A stretch of DNA of 6,088 bases from Candidatus Iainarchaeum sp. (lineage in GTDB: Archaea > Iainarchaeota > Iainarchaeia > Iainarchaeales > GCA-2688035). The stretch's first letter is position 1. Every line of letters starts with the position of its first letter. The stretch is taken from assembly GCA_026396975.1 (NCBI GenBank), contig JAPLVT010000085.1:1-6088 (forward strand), written 5' to 3'. The notes under the pieces are model-generated. The model did not search any database. It saw only the letters and a list, made by a program, of their open reading frames with translations, and was not told where the DNA came from. Of the stretch, positions 5,864 through 6,088 are shown piece by piece. The position numbers and the translations under genes are program-made.

Positions 5864-5887
5864 TCGTAAATCCATTGATTTACAAGG
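5862..5887. repeat. Array hairpin 7
   Basis: Core GTAAATCCATTGATTTAC (5866-5883), a 7-bp stem with loop CATT. Junction C5865/A5884, outer stem CCT/AGG. It shares the CCATTG centre with hairpin 1 although the arms differ. Confidence 0.65.
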
Positions 5888-5910
5888 TCAACCTTCCCTA
5901 AGCGTGGTTT
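5888..5910 (+). repeat. 23-nt near-repeat, right copy
   Basis: Partner of 5588-5610 (18 of 23 identical), directly after hairpin 7. It ends in AGCGTGGTTT, a motif also present at the right edge of GC-stem unit 1 (GCGTGGTTT, 5580-5588). The two copies bracket the hairpin array. Confidence 0.45.
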
Positions 5911-5979
5911 AAAGGCCGGCGGGAAAGATTTAATGCCAAACCCGCTGAAAAAATTCATTTGCGCAGAAAAAACGCGCTG

Positions 5980-6040
5980 GAACGTAAAAACGTTCGGTAT
6001 GGAAACCGAAGTCGCTCCGCTCAGGGCGGTTTGCTTTCGG
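5980..6040. other. Foldable segment with nested inverted repeats
   Basis: GAACGT-AAAA-ACGTTC (5980-5995) overlaps TTCGGT-ATGGAA-ACCGAA (5993-6010), so the two hairpins exclude each other. CCGAA (6006-6010) can instead pair with TTCGG (6036-6040), enclosing CCGC-TCAGG-GCGG (6017-6029). It could be part of an RNA or the 3' end of a transcript from beyond the edge. Confidence 0.35.
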
Positions 6041-6088
6041 AATAAAGAGTCTATTTTAATTTTTGTGCTGCAATAATAACTGCTCCCA

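Larger units (their letters stand above)
5688..5887. repeat. Array of seven same-plan hairpins
   Basis: Seven short palindromes follow one another in 200 bp. Cores are 17-19 nt with perfect 7-9 bp stems and loops of 0-4 bases, starting at 5692, 5719, 5762, 5785, 5810, 5838 and 5866. Left arms are purine-rich and follow a loose pattern R-R-A-A-A-N-C-C; right arms carry the exact complement in each case, so arm changes are compensated. Each core is bracketed by a single mispair and then an outer stem of 2-4 bp. A weaker hairpin (CGCA-GGTT-TGCG, 5745-5756) fills the only larger gap. The loops and arms differ too much for CRISPR repeats. An RNA, a single-stranded DNA substrate or a REP/BIME-like element are possible readings. 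Confidence 0.75.
5432..6088. other. 657-nt structure-rich intergenic region
   Basis: No convincing gene lies between the sepF start and the right edge. From left to right it holds the sepF promoter (5432-5480), an AT-rich spacer, two GC-stem repeat units (5518-5676), the seven-hairpin array (5688-5887), a 23-nt near-repeat (5888-5910), a spacer with GCGGG/CCCGC (5919-5923, 5941-5945), a foldable segment (5980-6040) and an AT-rich end. A minus-strand frame is open from 5632 to the right edge, but it runs through every palindrome at spacings that are not multiples of three and matches nothing I know. A noncoding RNA is possible, but I cannot name one. Confidence 0.6.

Noticed and set aside
5688..5887. 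CRISPR array
   Set aside because: There is no constant repeat and no uniform unique spacers; each unit is its own palindrome, and no cas gene is present.
5688..5887. Integron attC or transposon-end array
   Set aside because: No integrase or transposase is in the window and no conserved attC core sites are seen. It remains only an analogy.
5632..6087. Minus-strand frame open to the right edge, with a 108-residue Met-initiated part ending at 5632
   Set aside because: It consists largely of translated palindromes, the hairpin spacing is not a multiple of three, another frame is open over much of the same stretch, and no family is recognisable.

Overview
The window looks archaeal. It carries an archaeal-type SepF, and TATA-box-like elements lie about 25-30 bp upstream of start codons that have little or no leader. 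A euryarchaeal or DPANN-type lineage is plausible, but no RNA gene is present to settle this. All identifications are by eye from protein motifs.

Layout. (1) 2-856 (+): NHL-repeat beta-propeller, cut by the left edge. (2) 875-2212 (-): HemN/HemW-like radical SAM protein, convergent with the first gene. (3) A 118-bp divergent promoter region, 2213-2330. (4) 2331-3311 (+) and 3370-4239 (+): two U32-family proteins resembling UbiU and UbiV, the Fe-S partners of oxygen-independent hydroxylation. Both keep candidate cluster cysteines. (5) 4251-5060 (-) and 5072-5431 (-): an operon of sepF followed by an unrecognised tail-anchored protein. (6) 5432-6088: 657 nt with no convincing gene but dense in structure. 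It holds the sepF promoter, two copies of a 92-bp-spaced GC-rich inverted-repeat unit, then seven consecutive short hairpins (5688-5887), and a further foldable stretch (5980-6040).

How the genes may work together. The radical SAM gene and the two U32 genes share a divergent promoter region and all encode probable Fe-S enzymes, which fits an anaerobic redox or hydroxylation role. The substrate cannot be read from the sequence, and an RNA target is as possible as a quinone. SepF tethers FtsZ to the membrane in archaea; its operon partner has a C-terminal membrane anchor and may be a division-associated protein (inference).

The most unusual signal is the hairpin family. Seven palindromes of 17-19 nt have different sequences but the same plan: a short outer stem, one mispair, a perfect core stem and a tiny loop. 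The two arms of each change together. Two more hairpins with the same plan and spacing occupy the 58-bp gap between the two U32 genes, so the element is dispersed in this genome.
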